Virus record (IMG/VR): IMGVR_UViG_3300042863_000214
Span: 1 to 64,000 of that record
DNA length: 64,000 nt
Direction: 5' to 3' (one strand)
From: a virus
Every line of letters begins with the position of its first letter. Position 1 is the stretch's first letter. The notes below the pieces were generated by a model. The model saw only the letters and a program-made list of their open reading frames with translations. It had not been told where the DNA came from and searched no databases. A program made the position numbers and the translations under genes. This document shows positions 31,761 to 40,505 of the stretch, piece by piece.

Positions 31761-33340
31761 TGCAATATTTTTATGACGGCCAGATACGCCGATACTTATT
31801 ACAGATAGTTAGACTACTAAGCAATTTTGTTGTTAGATACGGAGATGGTACACTAGTGCGTGTGCCGGTTATGTATGGCGACCAGGACCGTCAAGCAGCG
31901 ACTATTGTTAATCAAAACTCAGAAAATACTTTACAAAGTGCTCCGAGGATTGCAATATACATTACTGATCTTGATCTTGACAATACTCGTTTAGGAGATG
32001 CAACACTGGTTAGTAAGATGCATATTCGTGAACGCGACATTGACGAAAATGGAAACTATACTAGCACCCAAGGACAAAACTATACTGTTGAACGACTAAT
32101 GCCAACTCCATTTAAGTTATCAGTTAAAGCAGACATCTGGTCAACTAGTACAGAACAAAAATTACAAATTCTTGAACAAATCCTAGTATTGTTTAATCCG
32201 AGTTTAGAAATACAAACAACTGATAACTTTGTTGACTGGACATCATTAACCGTTGTTGACCTTGGTGATGTTAGTTTTAGTAGTCGCACAGTTCCGATGG
32301 GTACTGCTACGCAGATTGATGTTGCTACACTAACACTTACTACTCCTATATGGATTACTCCTCCTGCAAAAGTTAAGAAGTTAGGCGTTGTTACTAATAT
32401 TATTTCAAGCACATTTGATAGTTCTGGAATGAGCGATTCATACATTGACGGATTAGGTGTGTATGTTGATGCAGGGCAATCATATCCAGCAAACTCTATT
32501 GCAAGTGCAAAGACTACACTGGGTAACTTTGACATTGTTGTATCAGAAGGCAAAATTAAATTAGTCAGTAGTACGCAACCCGGAGTATGGTTAAATTGGC
32601 AGGTGATACTACAACAGCATCCTGGAAAATATACTGCTGGACTAGCAAAGATTTATTTGTTGCAACCTGACGGCAGTGAAGTTGTTGGCTACCTAAGTAT
32701 AAATCCGTTAGATGAATCTGAAATGATAGTTAACTGGGATGACGGCACATTTCCCACTAATGACATGGTTGCTGGCCCTACTAGATTATCGGGTCAATGG
32801 GGTAGTTTTGACGCAGTAATTGACCCTACAACTACAGGTCCAAGCAATTTAGTACTTGGTACTAGATACTTAATTATTGACAATATTGGTGGCGGTGTCC
32901 GTGATACGTTTGTTACTGGATTAAAAATACAAAGAATTAGTACATCAGTTGAGTTTGATAAAGTAAATGATTGTCATGTGTTCGTCAACGGAGTTGAAGT
33001 AGGTTTGATTACGCCTATAGAAAGAGATGGTAATTATGTTATTATTCTTGCTGCATTTATACCTGTAGGTAGCACAGTTACCTATGTATTAAATCTAAAT
33101 GAAGACGGTCCAGATGCTTGGAAAAATGATGACGGCACTGACTTTATTGCAGAAGCAAACGATATTATTGAATGGGATGGCAATAAATGGTGGGTAGTAT
33201 TTTCAGCAGGCGAAAACTCAGAAAACTTGATTTATCAAACAAACATCTATACACTAGTACAATACAAATGGAATGGCGTTAATTGGGTGAAAAGTTTTGA
33301 CGGTGACTACAGACGCGGAAGTTGGAGGTTAGAATTATAA
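31760..33340 (+). CDS. 15: Tail sheath stabiliser / completion protein (gp15-like)
   Basis: A 526-residue protein starting at the gp14 stop. The segments MQYFYDGQIRRYLLQIVRLL, SKMHIRERDIDENGNYTST, TVERLMPTPFKLSVKADIWS, EQILVLFNPSLEIQTTDNFV and TPIWITPPAKVKKLGV are typical of gp15 in cyanophage-type T4-like phages, which cap the tail and hold the sheath. The protein is much longer than T4 gp15 (272), as I expect for this phage group. C-terminal NDIIEWDGNKWWVVF continues the family pattern. Confidence 0.85.
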   Translation: MQYFYDGQIRRYLLQIVRLLSNFVVRYGDGTLVRVPVMYGDQDRQAATIVNQNSENTLQSAPRIAIYITDLDLDNTRLGDATLVSKMHIRERDIDENGNYTSTQGQNYTVERLMPTPFKLSVKADIWSTSTEQKLQILEQILVLFNPSLEIQTTDNFVDWTSLTVVDLGDVSFSSRTVPMGTATQIDVATLTLTTPIWITPPAKVKKLGVVTNIISSTFDSSGMSDSYIDGLGVYVDAGQSYPANSIASAKTTLGNFDIVVSEGKIKLVSSTQPGVWLNWQVILQQHPGKYTAGLAKIYLLQPDGSEVVGYLSINPLDESEMIVNWDDGTFPTNDMVAGPTRLSGQWGSFDAVIDPTTTGPSNLVLGTRYLIIDNIGGGVRDTFVTGLKIQRISTSVEFDKVNDCHVFVNGVEVGLITPIERDGNYVIILAAFIPVGSTVTYVLNLNEDGPDAWKNDDGTDFIAEANDIIEWDGNKWWVVFSAGENSENLIYQTNIYTLVQYKWNGVNWVKSFDGDYRRGSWRLEL

Positions 33341-33771
33341 ACGAACTAATTGATTGTTCCGGTGCGTTAATTTGCGCACGAACAACAAAAAGATTTTTAT
33401 TGCTGCAAAAGTCTGAAGGTAAACATGCAGGACGTTGGGGGTTAGTCGGGGGTACTAATCATTCTAACGAATCTGCGTGGCAGGGTCTACAACGAGAAAT
33501 TGAAGAAGAATTAGGTGCAATGCCTGATATTAAAAAGACTATTCCACTTGAACGATTTGTTAGCAATGATAGTATGTTTAATTTTCACACATACTTCTGT
33601 ATTGTAGATGAAGAATTTATCCCCAAACTCAGCGACGAGCACGTTGCATGGGGATGGTTTAATTTAGAAAGTTTACCTAAACCTGTGCATAAAGGACTAG
33701 ATCTTAGTTTGCGAAATCGAATTATTCAAAGCAAGATACAAACAGTTACTGATATCATTGACTTGATTTAA
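33322..33771 (+). CDS. Nudix hydrolase
   Basis: A roughly 145-149-residue Nudix enzyme hydrolysing a nucleoside diphosphate linked to another moiety. The Nudix box Gx5Ex7REUxEExGU is complete in GGTNHSNESAWQGLQREIEEELG-type sequence (two Gly, then Glu, then REIEEELG). There is no ATG start. GGAGG at 33324-33328 points to ATT at 33334 or ATA at 33337; TTG at 33322 is the alternative. It overlaps the gp15 end, and its 3' end overlaps the convergent halogenase by 17 bases. The substrate cannot be predicted. Confidence 0.85.
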   Translation: MEVRIINELIDCSGALICARTTKRFLLLQKSEGKHAGRWGLVGGTNHSNESAWQGLQREIEEELGAMPDIKKTIPLERFVSNDSMFNFHTYFCIVDEEFIPKLSDEHVAWGWFNLESLPKPVHKGLDLSLRNRIIQSKIQTVTDIIDLI

Positions 33772-35236
33772 TGTAATCAATCCATTGTTTGTGATTAACT
33801 GCGTGTTTTCTTAAATCTAATTTAATTTTCTTTATTTGTTCCGATGCATGTTTAGCATGTTGCATCATGTGTTTAGACGTTAGATATCTTTCAATTCCTT
33901 GTTTCGTAAATCTTCCGTGGCCGTACCCAATAGATGTATAGCTGCTAGAACCAAACATTCCTATCTTAGGGAAATCTCGGGGCCCCGGAAATGCATTTAA
34001 TAACTTAGTATCTAAATCTTGTAACCATTTTGGTGTATTGTTAGTTAAATATTTCCAAAATTCAGAGTCGGTTCTTTTTGTATGATAAAAAAACCTAATA
34101 TACTCAACACTGTTTTCATACATACGTGTTGAAAATATATTATAAGCATCGGAATCAATTTGACATTTAATTAATGAATGCGTACTAGTTATAGTATCTA
34201 ATTGACTGTATGTATTATGCAAACTAGTTGCTTCAAGAGGTTCTACAAATCCGCTTGCTAATCCAATAGCAATACAGTTACCGATCCATTGTTCCTTCCA
34301 GTATCCGTTATTAAACTTAATAACTCGATCACTTGCTAATTCAGTACCGTGTGTTTTTAATAGCCATTGGTTAAAGTCTTTTTTAGCCTCTTCGTCGGAT
34401 GTAAATTCTGACGAATATACATATCCAGTACCTCGTCTATTAGATAATGGAACATCTAGTATCCATCCGTTCTTTGTTGCGTCAGCCGTAGTATAAGGGG
34501 GAATATAATCAAAATCTTTAAACAATGGGTTAGGGATTGTACGGTTAGTTGGTAGCTGATCAGTTACGTCAATCCATTCTGGATTTAAATGTTTAATTAG
34601 TGCATACTCTAAACCAGATGCATCTATGAACAAATCACTAGTAATAGTATCGCCCGATGCTAATACTAAATTTGTAATTTCTCTATGTTCAACATTAACT
34701 TGTTGCACAATGCCGTCAACAATATTAATTTTATCTTTGAATTTTGATTCAATATATCTTCCAACAAGATTAGCATCTATGTGCATGGCATGTCTATAAG
34801 ACAAATTATCTACCCCGAATATTAAATTATTATCATAGTAAAAACTATCATAGTTGTATGAATTTTCATATTGGTCGTGCAATATATCATACGCATCTAC
34901 TGCATTAAAGTCTGCAATTGTAGGATCAGTAGCATTAATTGCTTGATTAATTGGAAAGCTATGATGCCACTCGCTGCCTTCGTGCGTCCAGTTTTTAAAT
35001 TTTAAACCTAGTTTAATAGTTGCATTGCAGTTCTGTATCAGCTCAACGGTGGTTATGCCAACTGTTTTTAAATAGTTGTCAAAAATAGGAGTCAGACTTT
35101 CGCCAACACCTATTCCGGGTTTCTTATGATCATATATCATAGTAACATCAACTAGGTCGCCCCAATAAGACTTGAAATATGTTGCTGCCATAACACCGGC
35201 GGTGCCTCCGCCTACTACTGTAATTTTATAAGTCAT
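33755..35236 (-). CDS. Flavin-dependent halogenase homologue (tryptophan halogenase family)
   Basis: A 493-residue protein of the PrnA/RebH family, which uses FADH2, O2 and halide to halogenate aromatic carbons. N-terminal GxGxxG: GGGTAG (9-14); second flavin-binding GVGES (43-47); the conserved lysine that activates hypohalous acid is probably Lys75 in NATIKLGLKF. The signature WxWxIP appears as WILDVP (258-263), with the second Trp replaced by Leu. A FVEPLEATSLHNT segment carries the expected Glu. It is last in the leftward island operon and abuts an oxygenase gene with no gap. Confidence 0.88.
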   Translation of the reverse strand: MTYKITVVGGGTAGVMAATYFKSYWGDLVDVTMIYDHKKPGIGVGESLTPIFDNYLKTVGITTVELIQNCNATIKLGLKFKNWTHEGSEWHHSFPINQAINATDPTIADFNAVDAYDILHDQYENSYNYDSFYYDNNLIFGVDNLSYRHAMHIDANLVGRYIESKFKDKINIVDGIVQQVNVEHREITNLVLASGDTITSDLFIDASGLEYALIKHLNPEWIDVTDQLPTNRTIPNPLFKDFDYIPPYTTADATKNGWILDVPLSNRRGTGYVYSSEFTSDEEAKKDFNQWLLKTHGTELASDRVIKFNNGYWKEQWIGNCIAIGLASGFVEPLEATSLHNTYSQLDTITSTHSLIKCQIDSDAYNIFSTRMYENSVEYIRFFYHTKRTDSEFWKYLTNNTPKWLQDLDTKLLNAFPGPRDFPKIGMFGSSSYTSIGYGHGRFTKQGIERYLTSKHMMQHAKHASEQIKKIKLDLRKHAVNHKQWIDYIKSSQ

Positions 35237-35863
35237 TTATTGGGCATCCTTTGCCATTCCGTAGGCAATATTTATTATTACGCGACGATCTACATCGTTG
35301 GGAGTCGCGCTCGCATGATAGTGTCCGCCATCAAACCCTAACAATCTATTTCGTTGAGGAGTTACAGTTTGTAATACCGTTTCCTTTCCTAGATAATTTT
35401 CTTTAAAATATTCAAAACTTGCTGAAGCAAAATCTTCATATTTTGATTTGTCTAAATTAAAATCGTATTTTTCGTTATATATTACTGTAGGAGAATTTGA
35501 ATCAGTTAGATATAATATTCCCACTCGATGAGGAAATGGTAGATCAATATGCGGATCGTTAGTATATTGGCCGCAAGTACGCGGCTGTAGTACTACTCGC
35601 ACTCTAAATATTTGATCTGCAGGTTGCCCTATTTTATCTATACAGTCAAACAGTATAGGTTGTAGTAATACTCCGATGTCATTCTGAGTTTGTCCGTCAA
35701 TAATTGGATAATTTGTAAAATTAAAAGGGTGAGGATTGGTACTAGTAAGTTTTCCAAAAGGATACGTAATTGGACTATAGTGCCAAGGAAAGTCATATTC
35801 TAAAATTTTATTTTCTAATAAATTAAGAACTGACAGGGAAAGTGCGTTGTCTATTATTTTCAT
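35237..35863 (-). CDS. 2-oxoglutarate/Fe(II)-dependent oxygenase-like protein, HxD type
   Basis: A 208-residue protein with HID in NDPHIDLPFPHR (about residues 104-106), distal His in GGHYHASATP and Arg in DRRVIINIAYG, a full iron and 2-oxoglutarate set on a jelly-roll pattern (VGILYL, SPTVIYNEK). It ends exactly where the halogenase begins and starts inside the stop of the next oxygenase (ATGA), so the three are co-translated. It could hydroxylate or otherwise oxidise the same substrate as the halogenase. Confidence 0.82.
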   Translation of the reverse strand: MKIIDNALSLSVLNLLENKILEYDFPWHYSPITYPFGKLTSTNPHPFNFTNYPIIDGQTQNDIGVLLQPILFDCIDKIGQPADQIFRVRVVLQPRTCGQYTNDPHIDLPFPHRVGILYLTDSNSPTVIYNEKYDFNLDKSKYEDFASASFEYFKENYLGKETVLQTVTPQRNRLLGFDGGHYHASATPNDVDRRVIINIAYGMAKDAQ

Positions 35864-36522
35864 GGTAGCACCGACCTAACATTTCCGGCCACGGATATCC
35901 TGTAACCGTCACTTGTGTAAAAAGGATTTACACTGTGATTTAATTTTGACGGGAATAATATAATTGTCCCTTCGTGATTCTTATCTACTTCAATCATAAA
36001 ATGTCGGTGTTGCCCCATTAAATTTGAATAATGAAATGTAAATTTAGATGTTCTATTAGCGTTGGGGCCGCCGCTAACTATAGGAAAATATGCTTCTTCA
36101 GCTGCTAAGTCATATGGAATATTGATCCATATAACAAAACTTGCAATGCCCGTATGCTCATGGGGAGGATTAAATTCGTGTTTTTTTTGAATGTTTACCC
36201 ATAAATCTGTTAATTTTAGATACTTAACTATGCTACTGCCAGAGTCGTCGTAATGTTCAAGCAAATTCCATTGTTGATCATACATATTAACTAAATTTAA
36301 AATATAAGGTTCAATTCTAGAAATACAATTAGATAGATCGTATTCATGTTTCATATGGCCGAGCAACTTATGGTTGAATTGTTGCTGTGATTTAAAATCA
36401 CTTGTGATTAGTTCTTGTATTTCTAAATTTAACATGGCTAGCATATCAGTCGGAACTTGATCCGACAACACACCAATATTTGGAAGTTCGTTATATCTTA
36501 CCTTAGACATATTATCTGACAT
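35860..36522 (-). CDS. 2-oxoglutarate/Fe(II) oxygenase-like protein, HxH type
   Basis: A 220-residue protein with PPHEHTGIASFVIWINIP (about residues 118-135) and a C-terminal LNHSVNPFYTSDGYRISV giving distal His and Arg. The near motif is HxH rather than HxD, as in the putative oxygenase family I know as 2OG-FeII_Oxy_5/TIGR02466. Structural core strands are visible on both sides. AGGAAAGAG precedes the start, which overlaps the carbamoyltransferase stop by 11 bases. Confidence 0.72.
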   Translation of the reverse strand: MSDNMSKVRYNELPNIGVLSDQVPTDMLAMLNLEIQELITSDFKSQQQFNHKLLGHMKHEYDLSNCISRIEPYILNLVNMYDQQWNLLEHYDDSGSSIVKYLKLTDLWVNIQKKHEFNPPHEHTGIASFVIWINIPYDLAAEEAYFPIVSGGPNANRTSKFTFHYSNLMGQHRHFMIEVDKNHEGTIILFPSKLNHSVNPFYTSDGYRISVAGNVRSVLP

Positions 36523-38335
36523 AGTTATTCTCTTTCCTGTGATTTATTTTTACTGTAATTAATTTATTAAATTCTGGCAGAAACAAATATTCAATATCAG
36601 AATTTTGTAATGTCCAAATAGCATCTTCTAGTGTTTCAACTAATGGCTCTCCTCCTAAGTTAAAACTAGTATTAAATATAATAGGACATCCAGTTTGATT
36701 ATAGAATTCTTTAATTAAATTATAGTAATGAAAATTTTGTTGTTCTGTAACAGTTTGTATGCGGCAACTACCGTCAACATGAATAATACTAGGTATCTTT
36801 TCTGCAATGCCAGGTCGACAATTTACTGCATACATCATATGTGGGCTGCTATCCATACCTCTTAGATCAAACCACTCGTGTGCGTATTCATGTAAAATAC
36901 TGCCAGCAAAAGGACGGAAGTATTCTCTATGTTTAACTTCATTAACATAGTCTTTACCGTCAACAAATCGCGGATCAAATAGCACACTTCGATTACCTAG
37001 CGCACGTGGGCCGTTTTCAGATTGCCCTTGATAAATTGTTACAATATTTTTGTTAATTAATAGATTAACTACATCACTATAATACGCATCAATAATTTCT
37101 ACATCACTAGCATGTGCTGTGTCTATAACATAATCAACAGTATAATTATGTTTAGGTCCTAAGTATAAAGTTTCAAATTTTCTAATAGTCGTATCTTGGC
37201 TTACATGGCGCCATAAAAACATAGCAGCACCCATTGCAGTGCCAGCATCATTGCTAATTGGCTCTACATAAATTTCGATACCATCATCTTTTAGTGCATC
37301 AAGATAGTGATAGTTAGCAACACAGTTTAAGCCGTAGCCGCCACTGATTACTACACGCTTATTACCTGTCATACTAACTGCTTTCTTAATTAGCTTAACA
37401 ACTTCAGCTTGAGTTTGAATTTGTGTAGCATATGCCACATCTCGTCTATTTTGAAGTAAACTAACATCTTCGTCTGCAACAGCTATGTTGTCTAAATAAG
37501 GGGCTGCAAGTTTATTAATTTTTGCTCCGGCCGGATAAGTTGGTATAACTAAATTTCTATTAGATAATGACCTAGGGCCTTCATCAATAAATAGTGCAGG
37601 AATTTCAGTAGATGGCTGTCCGTATGGAAATAACCCCATAGTTTTTCCAGCTTCAATTTCTTGAAATCCGCAATACAGCGATGCAGCCTCGTACACTTTT
37701 ACAATACCTGCCCTGTCTGAAAACAATGCCTCGTATGTATTTCCGGGCTCGCTAATCCACTCACTGTCCATTGCAGGTTCTAATTTTGGAATAATGTTAA
37801 ATTTAGTAGCATGGTGTTTGTAGTGCGTTTTAATTTCTGCAGGATACTTACAACTAAAAATTGATTCTGTTTCCCAAGTGGTAATATCTATATTATCAAT
37901 AACTGTAGGGAAAAATGTTCCAGCGCCGTCTACTACTAATGCAGTGGCAGACTCCCATCCAGATCGATAAAATGCACATGCAGCATGTAATTTATGATGT
38001 ATATTACACATGTCAATAACTTGAGGATGTTTACCAAAATTATGTGCCCTGCTAATTAATCCTAGTTTTCTAGCAAACCCAACATATATATTATCCCCAG
38101 TAAATTCTATATTACCTGCGGTGTCTAAGGGAGTAGTGTGAGAAAACACCATATAATCAAGTTTATCAGTGTACTCTAAAATTTTAAGTATACTAGCAAA
38201 CGGACCTCCGTCGTATTTGCATCTAGTAAGCCTTTCTTCTTCTACAGAAAATACAATTTCACCATCTTTTAACAAACACACCCCGGCGTTATGTCCTCTG
38301 GCAAATCCTGCAATCCATACTGGTTGTTTATTCAT
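36512..38335 (-). CDS. O-carbamoyltransferase (NodU/CmcH/TobZ family), full length
   Basis: A 607-residue enzyme predicted to transfer a carbamoyl group from carbamoyl phosphate to a hydroxyl of a sugar or other metabolite. N-terminal Kae1-like domain: GHNAGVCLLKDGEIVFSVEEER-type opening, metal site HHKLHAA (113-119), VVDGAGTFF. C-terminal domain: SENGPRALGNRSVLFDPR, KHREYFRPFAGSIL and FNTSFNLGGEPLVET, all family hallmarks. It lies in the middle of the island operon, flanked by HxH oxygenases three bases upstream and overlapping downstream. Length matches bacterial enzymes (about 570-610). Confidence 0.93.
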   Translation of the reverse strand: MNKQPVWIAGFARGHNAGVCLLKDGEIVFSVEEERLTRCKYDGGPFASILKILEYTDKLDYMVFSHTTPLDTAGNIEFTGDNIYVGFARKLGLISRAHNFGKHPQVIDMCNIHHKLHAACAFYRSGWESATALVVDGAGTFFPTVIDNIDITTWETESIFSCKYPAEIKTHYKHHATKFNIIPKLEPAMDSEWISEPGNTYEALFSDRAGIVKVYEAASLYCGFQEIEAGKTMGLFPYGQPSTEIPALFIDEGPRSLSNRNLVIPTYPAGAKINKLAAPYLDNIAVADEDVSLLQNRRDVAYATQIQTQAEVVKLIKKAVSMTGNKRVVISGGYGLNCVANYHYLDALKDDGIEIYVEPISNDAGTAMGAAMFLWRHVSQDTTIRKFETLYLGPKHNYTVDYVIDTAHASDVEIIDAYYSDVVNLLINKNIVTIYQGQSENGPRALGNRSVLFDPRFVDGKDYVNEVKHREYFRPFAGSILHEYAHEWFDLRGMDSSPHMMYAVNCRPGIAEKIPSIIHVDGSCRIQTVTEQQNFHYYNLIKEFYNQTGCPIIFNTSFNLGGEPLVETLEDAIWTLQNSDIEYLFLPEFNKLITVKINHRKENNYVR

Positions 38336-38338
38336 ATT

Positions 38339-38947
38339 TTATCCTAACTCTAAATCTGCGCCAGACCATTCAGCTCTAATATTGCCTTTAACAAATGTAT
38401 TAAATGCAATAGAAATTCGTTCATTCAAAGTTACATTTTTTTTCACATAGTGAAAACATTGTGATGGAAAAATAACAATACAATTATCTTCAACAGGTAA
38501 TTCCCATTCTAATGAATTAAAAAAATTGTATTCGCTTGCGTTTACATTTAGTAGTAATGGCGGAGTTAATCTACAAAATGTAATTGACGGAGTACTATCT
38601 TTAGTTTTTATGTACAATACTCCGGACACTATGCTGTTATTATGATTATGTGCATTGTGAGATTGATTTTCTTGCGTTACATTTAACCAAGAGTTTGTCA
38701 TATGCAATTTATAATCGTATTTCATAACTTCGGTGTAATATATTTGAGCATGATCTAAACAAACTTTCTTCAACCTAGAAAATACTGGATTATCTAATAA
38801 TCTACTATCAAATGATGTATTATTACCCAATGCCTGTAAATGCATATCGGTTGAGTAAATAGCATTTAATTCTGGCTGTGTAAGTTCAAATGCAAGATTT
38901 TTTTTATATATTACTGACGGAAAGAGTGGAAATATTTCATAGTCCAT
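38339..38947 (-). CDS. 2-oxoglutarate/Fe(II) oxygenase-like protein, HxH type
   Basis: A 202-residue protein of the TIGR02466/2OG-FeII_Oxy_5 type. It starts with the family pattern IFPLFPSVIYKKNL, has NSWLNVTQENQSHNAHNHNN followed by SIVSGVLYI, and a C-terminal PSQCFHYVKKNVTLNERISI with distal His and Arg. It is clearly related to the 202-residue protein at 39897-40505; both have the same length and layout. GAGGA ribosome binding site; three-base gaps to both neighbours. Confidence 0.78.
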   Translation of the reverse strand: MDYEIFPLFPSVIYKKNLAFELTQPELNAIYSTDMHLQALGNNTSFDSRLLDNPVFSRLKKVCLDHAQIYYTEVMKYDYKLHMTNSWLNVTQENQSHNAHNHNNSIVSGVLYIKTKDSTPSITFCRLTPPLLLNVNASEYNFFNSLEWELPVEDNCIVIFPSQCFHYVKKNVTLNERISIAFNTFVKGNIRAEWSGADLELG

Positions 38948-38950
38948 ATG

Positions 38951-39892
38951 TTATTCCTCTATATTTGTTTTAACAGATTGTACAACTTGGTTAAGTTGAT
39001 CAGTAGTTAATTTCATAATCGATTCGTTAGTTAAATCTGCAACTTCATCATTGCACAATCTTATAGGAGAGTAAGTTTTTTTACCTTCTCCAAAATCTAA
39101 AATATCAAACCCGCCGTAATCAGGATATGATACATTTTCTTTAAATGTGCTGCCTAGTATAACTGTTGCTTTTTTATTTAGACCAAATGCCGCATGTTGT
39201 CCCACACTATCGCATCCTAAAAAATAATCCGATGCATTAATAATGGCAAACCACTGACGCAATGATAACCCTGTAATCTGGGCTGTATCTACATTTTCGT
39301 AACCTGCTTCTTTAAAGTTAATGTCGTGCTCACACATCAACACAACTATATACTGTTGTTGCAACGATCTAATAATTGTTGCTACATCTCCTATGAAAAA
39401 TGATTTTCCAAAAGTATCTACACCTATGCCAGTATTGTGCAGATTTGTGCCTCTACCAAATGGCTGAAATACTATTGTTTTTTTATTTCCTTTGTCTTTT
39501 TTAATAAGATTAATTGTTTCTATAGACCCAGTTAGTTCACTATTAGATAATACAATAGTAGGTGGTAACAACTTCCTTACTCCCTTGTTGTTTATAGCAA
39601 TATCAAATGCTTGCGAAATTGTGGCTAAATTATTATAGTATTCCCATACTTGATAAGGTTCTGGGAATTTATAGACTCGATCTTTAATTTTATCATGAAA
39701 TAAATTTTTATGATGAAACTCAAAACATCGCTTGTATAGTGTTGGATGTCCTTTAAAAAAATTTATCCCGTGTTCGACAATTATAACAAAATCATCGTTA
39801 GGATTTTCTTGTTCGTATAACTCTAATGCAGGAATTGAACATAATACCCTTCCTGCACCTCCATTAATTAAAAATACTGTTGATCGTTTCAT
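38951..39892 (-). CDS. Glycosyltransferase, family 9-like
   Basis: A 313-residue protein resembling the ADP-heptose:LPS heptosyltransferase family (GT9). N-terminal Rossmann half: STVFLINGGAGRVLCSIPAL and DDFVIIVEHG; C-terminal half: VVLMCEHDINF and FLGCDSVGQHAAFGLNKKA followed by TVILGST, the usual donor-binding pattern with Asp-Ser and His. Substrates cannot be read from sequence. It is embedded in the halogenase operon between two related oxygenases, suggesting that the modified target is, or carries, a sugar. Confidence 0.75.
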   Translation of the reverse strand: MKRSTVFLINGGAGRVLCSIPALELYEQENPNDDFVIIVEHGINFFKGHPTLYKRCFEFHHKNLFHDKIKDRVYKFPEPYQVWEYYNNLATISQAFDIAINNKGVRKLLPPTIVLSNSELTGSIETINLIKKDKGNKKTIVFQPFGRGTNLHNTGIGVDTFGKSFFIGDVATIIRSLQQQYIVVLMCEHDINFKEAGYENVDTAQITGLSLRQWFAIINASDYFLGCDSVGQHAAFGLNKKATVILGSTFKENVSYPDYGGFDILDFGEGKKTYSPIRLCNDEVADLTNESIMKLTTDQLNQVVQSVKTNIEE

Positions 39893-39896
39893 ATAA

Positions 39897-40505
39897 TTAT
39901 AGTTTTAAATAGGTCAAACCTTTTTCAGTTCCAAATTCACCGCGAGCAAATACATTAAACGCAATACTTACTCGTTCGTATTCAGTTTCATTCTTATCAA
40001 CACTATGATAGAGCGGCGACGGAAATAACACAATTGAGTTATTTTTTACCTGCACTTTCCAAAAGTCACTATTCCATATGTTGAAAGAACTTCTCTCCAT
40101 ATTTAATAGGGCCACTTCAGATCTTCTATGAAAAACAATATTGTCATTATCGCTAGTTTGTAAATAAAATGTGCCACTAATAATGCTATTATAGTGGTAA
40201 TGTATATGATGTTCGGTATCTTTTGGGTTAACATTAACCCACGACTGTGTAATATAAAATTCGTTAGAATCCCACATCATTATATTTTTAGTATAATGAT
40301 TAATTTCGGTTTGTATCAACTCCCTAATTTCTGCAAACATTGGTTCAGACAAAATGTCTCGATTGTGGCTTGCAAAATTGTGGCCGGCGTTTTGATAAAA
40401 TTTTAATTCTTTACAATAATTAAGAACGTGCTGAAATTTCTGCTCCGGAATATCAAGAGTTGTTGTATATACAGGAACTGAAAATAACGGAATTATTTCA
40501 CTCAT
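39897..40505 (-). CDS. 2-oxoglutarate/Fe(II) oxygenase-like protein, HxH type
   Basis: A 202-residue protein with family opening IIPLFSVPVYTTTL, QSWVNVNPKDTEHHIHYHYN followed by SIISGTFYL, and C-terminal PSPLYHSVDKNETEYERVSI. The HYH motif stands where classical enzymes have HxD. It is a sister of the protein at 38339-38947. The start overlaps the halogenase stop by eight bases, pairing this oxygenase with that halogenase. Confidence 0.78.
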   Translation of the reverse strand: MSEIIPLFSVPVYTTTLDIPEQKFQHVLNYCKELKFYQNAGHNFASHNRDILSEPMFAEIRELIQTEINHYTKNIMMWDSNEFYITQSWVNVNPKDTEHHIHYHYNSIISGTFYLQTSDNDNIVFHRRSEVALLNMERSSFNIWNSDFWKVQVKNNSIVLFPSPLYHSVDKNETEYERVSIAFNVFARGEFGTEKGLTYLKL

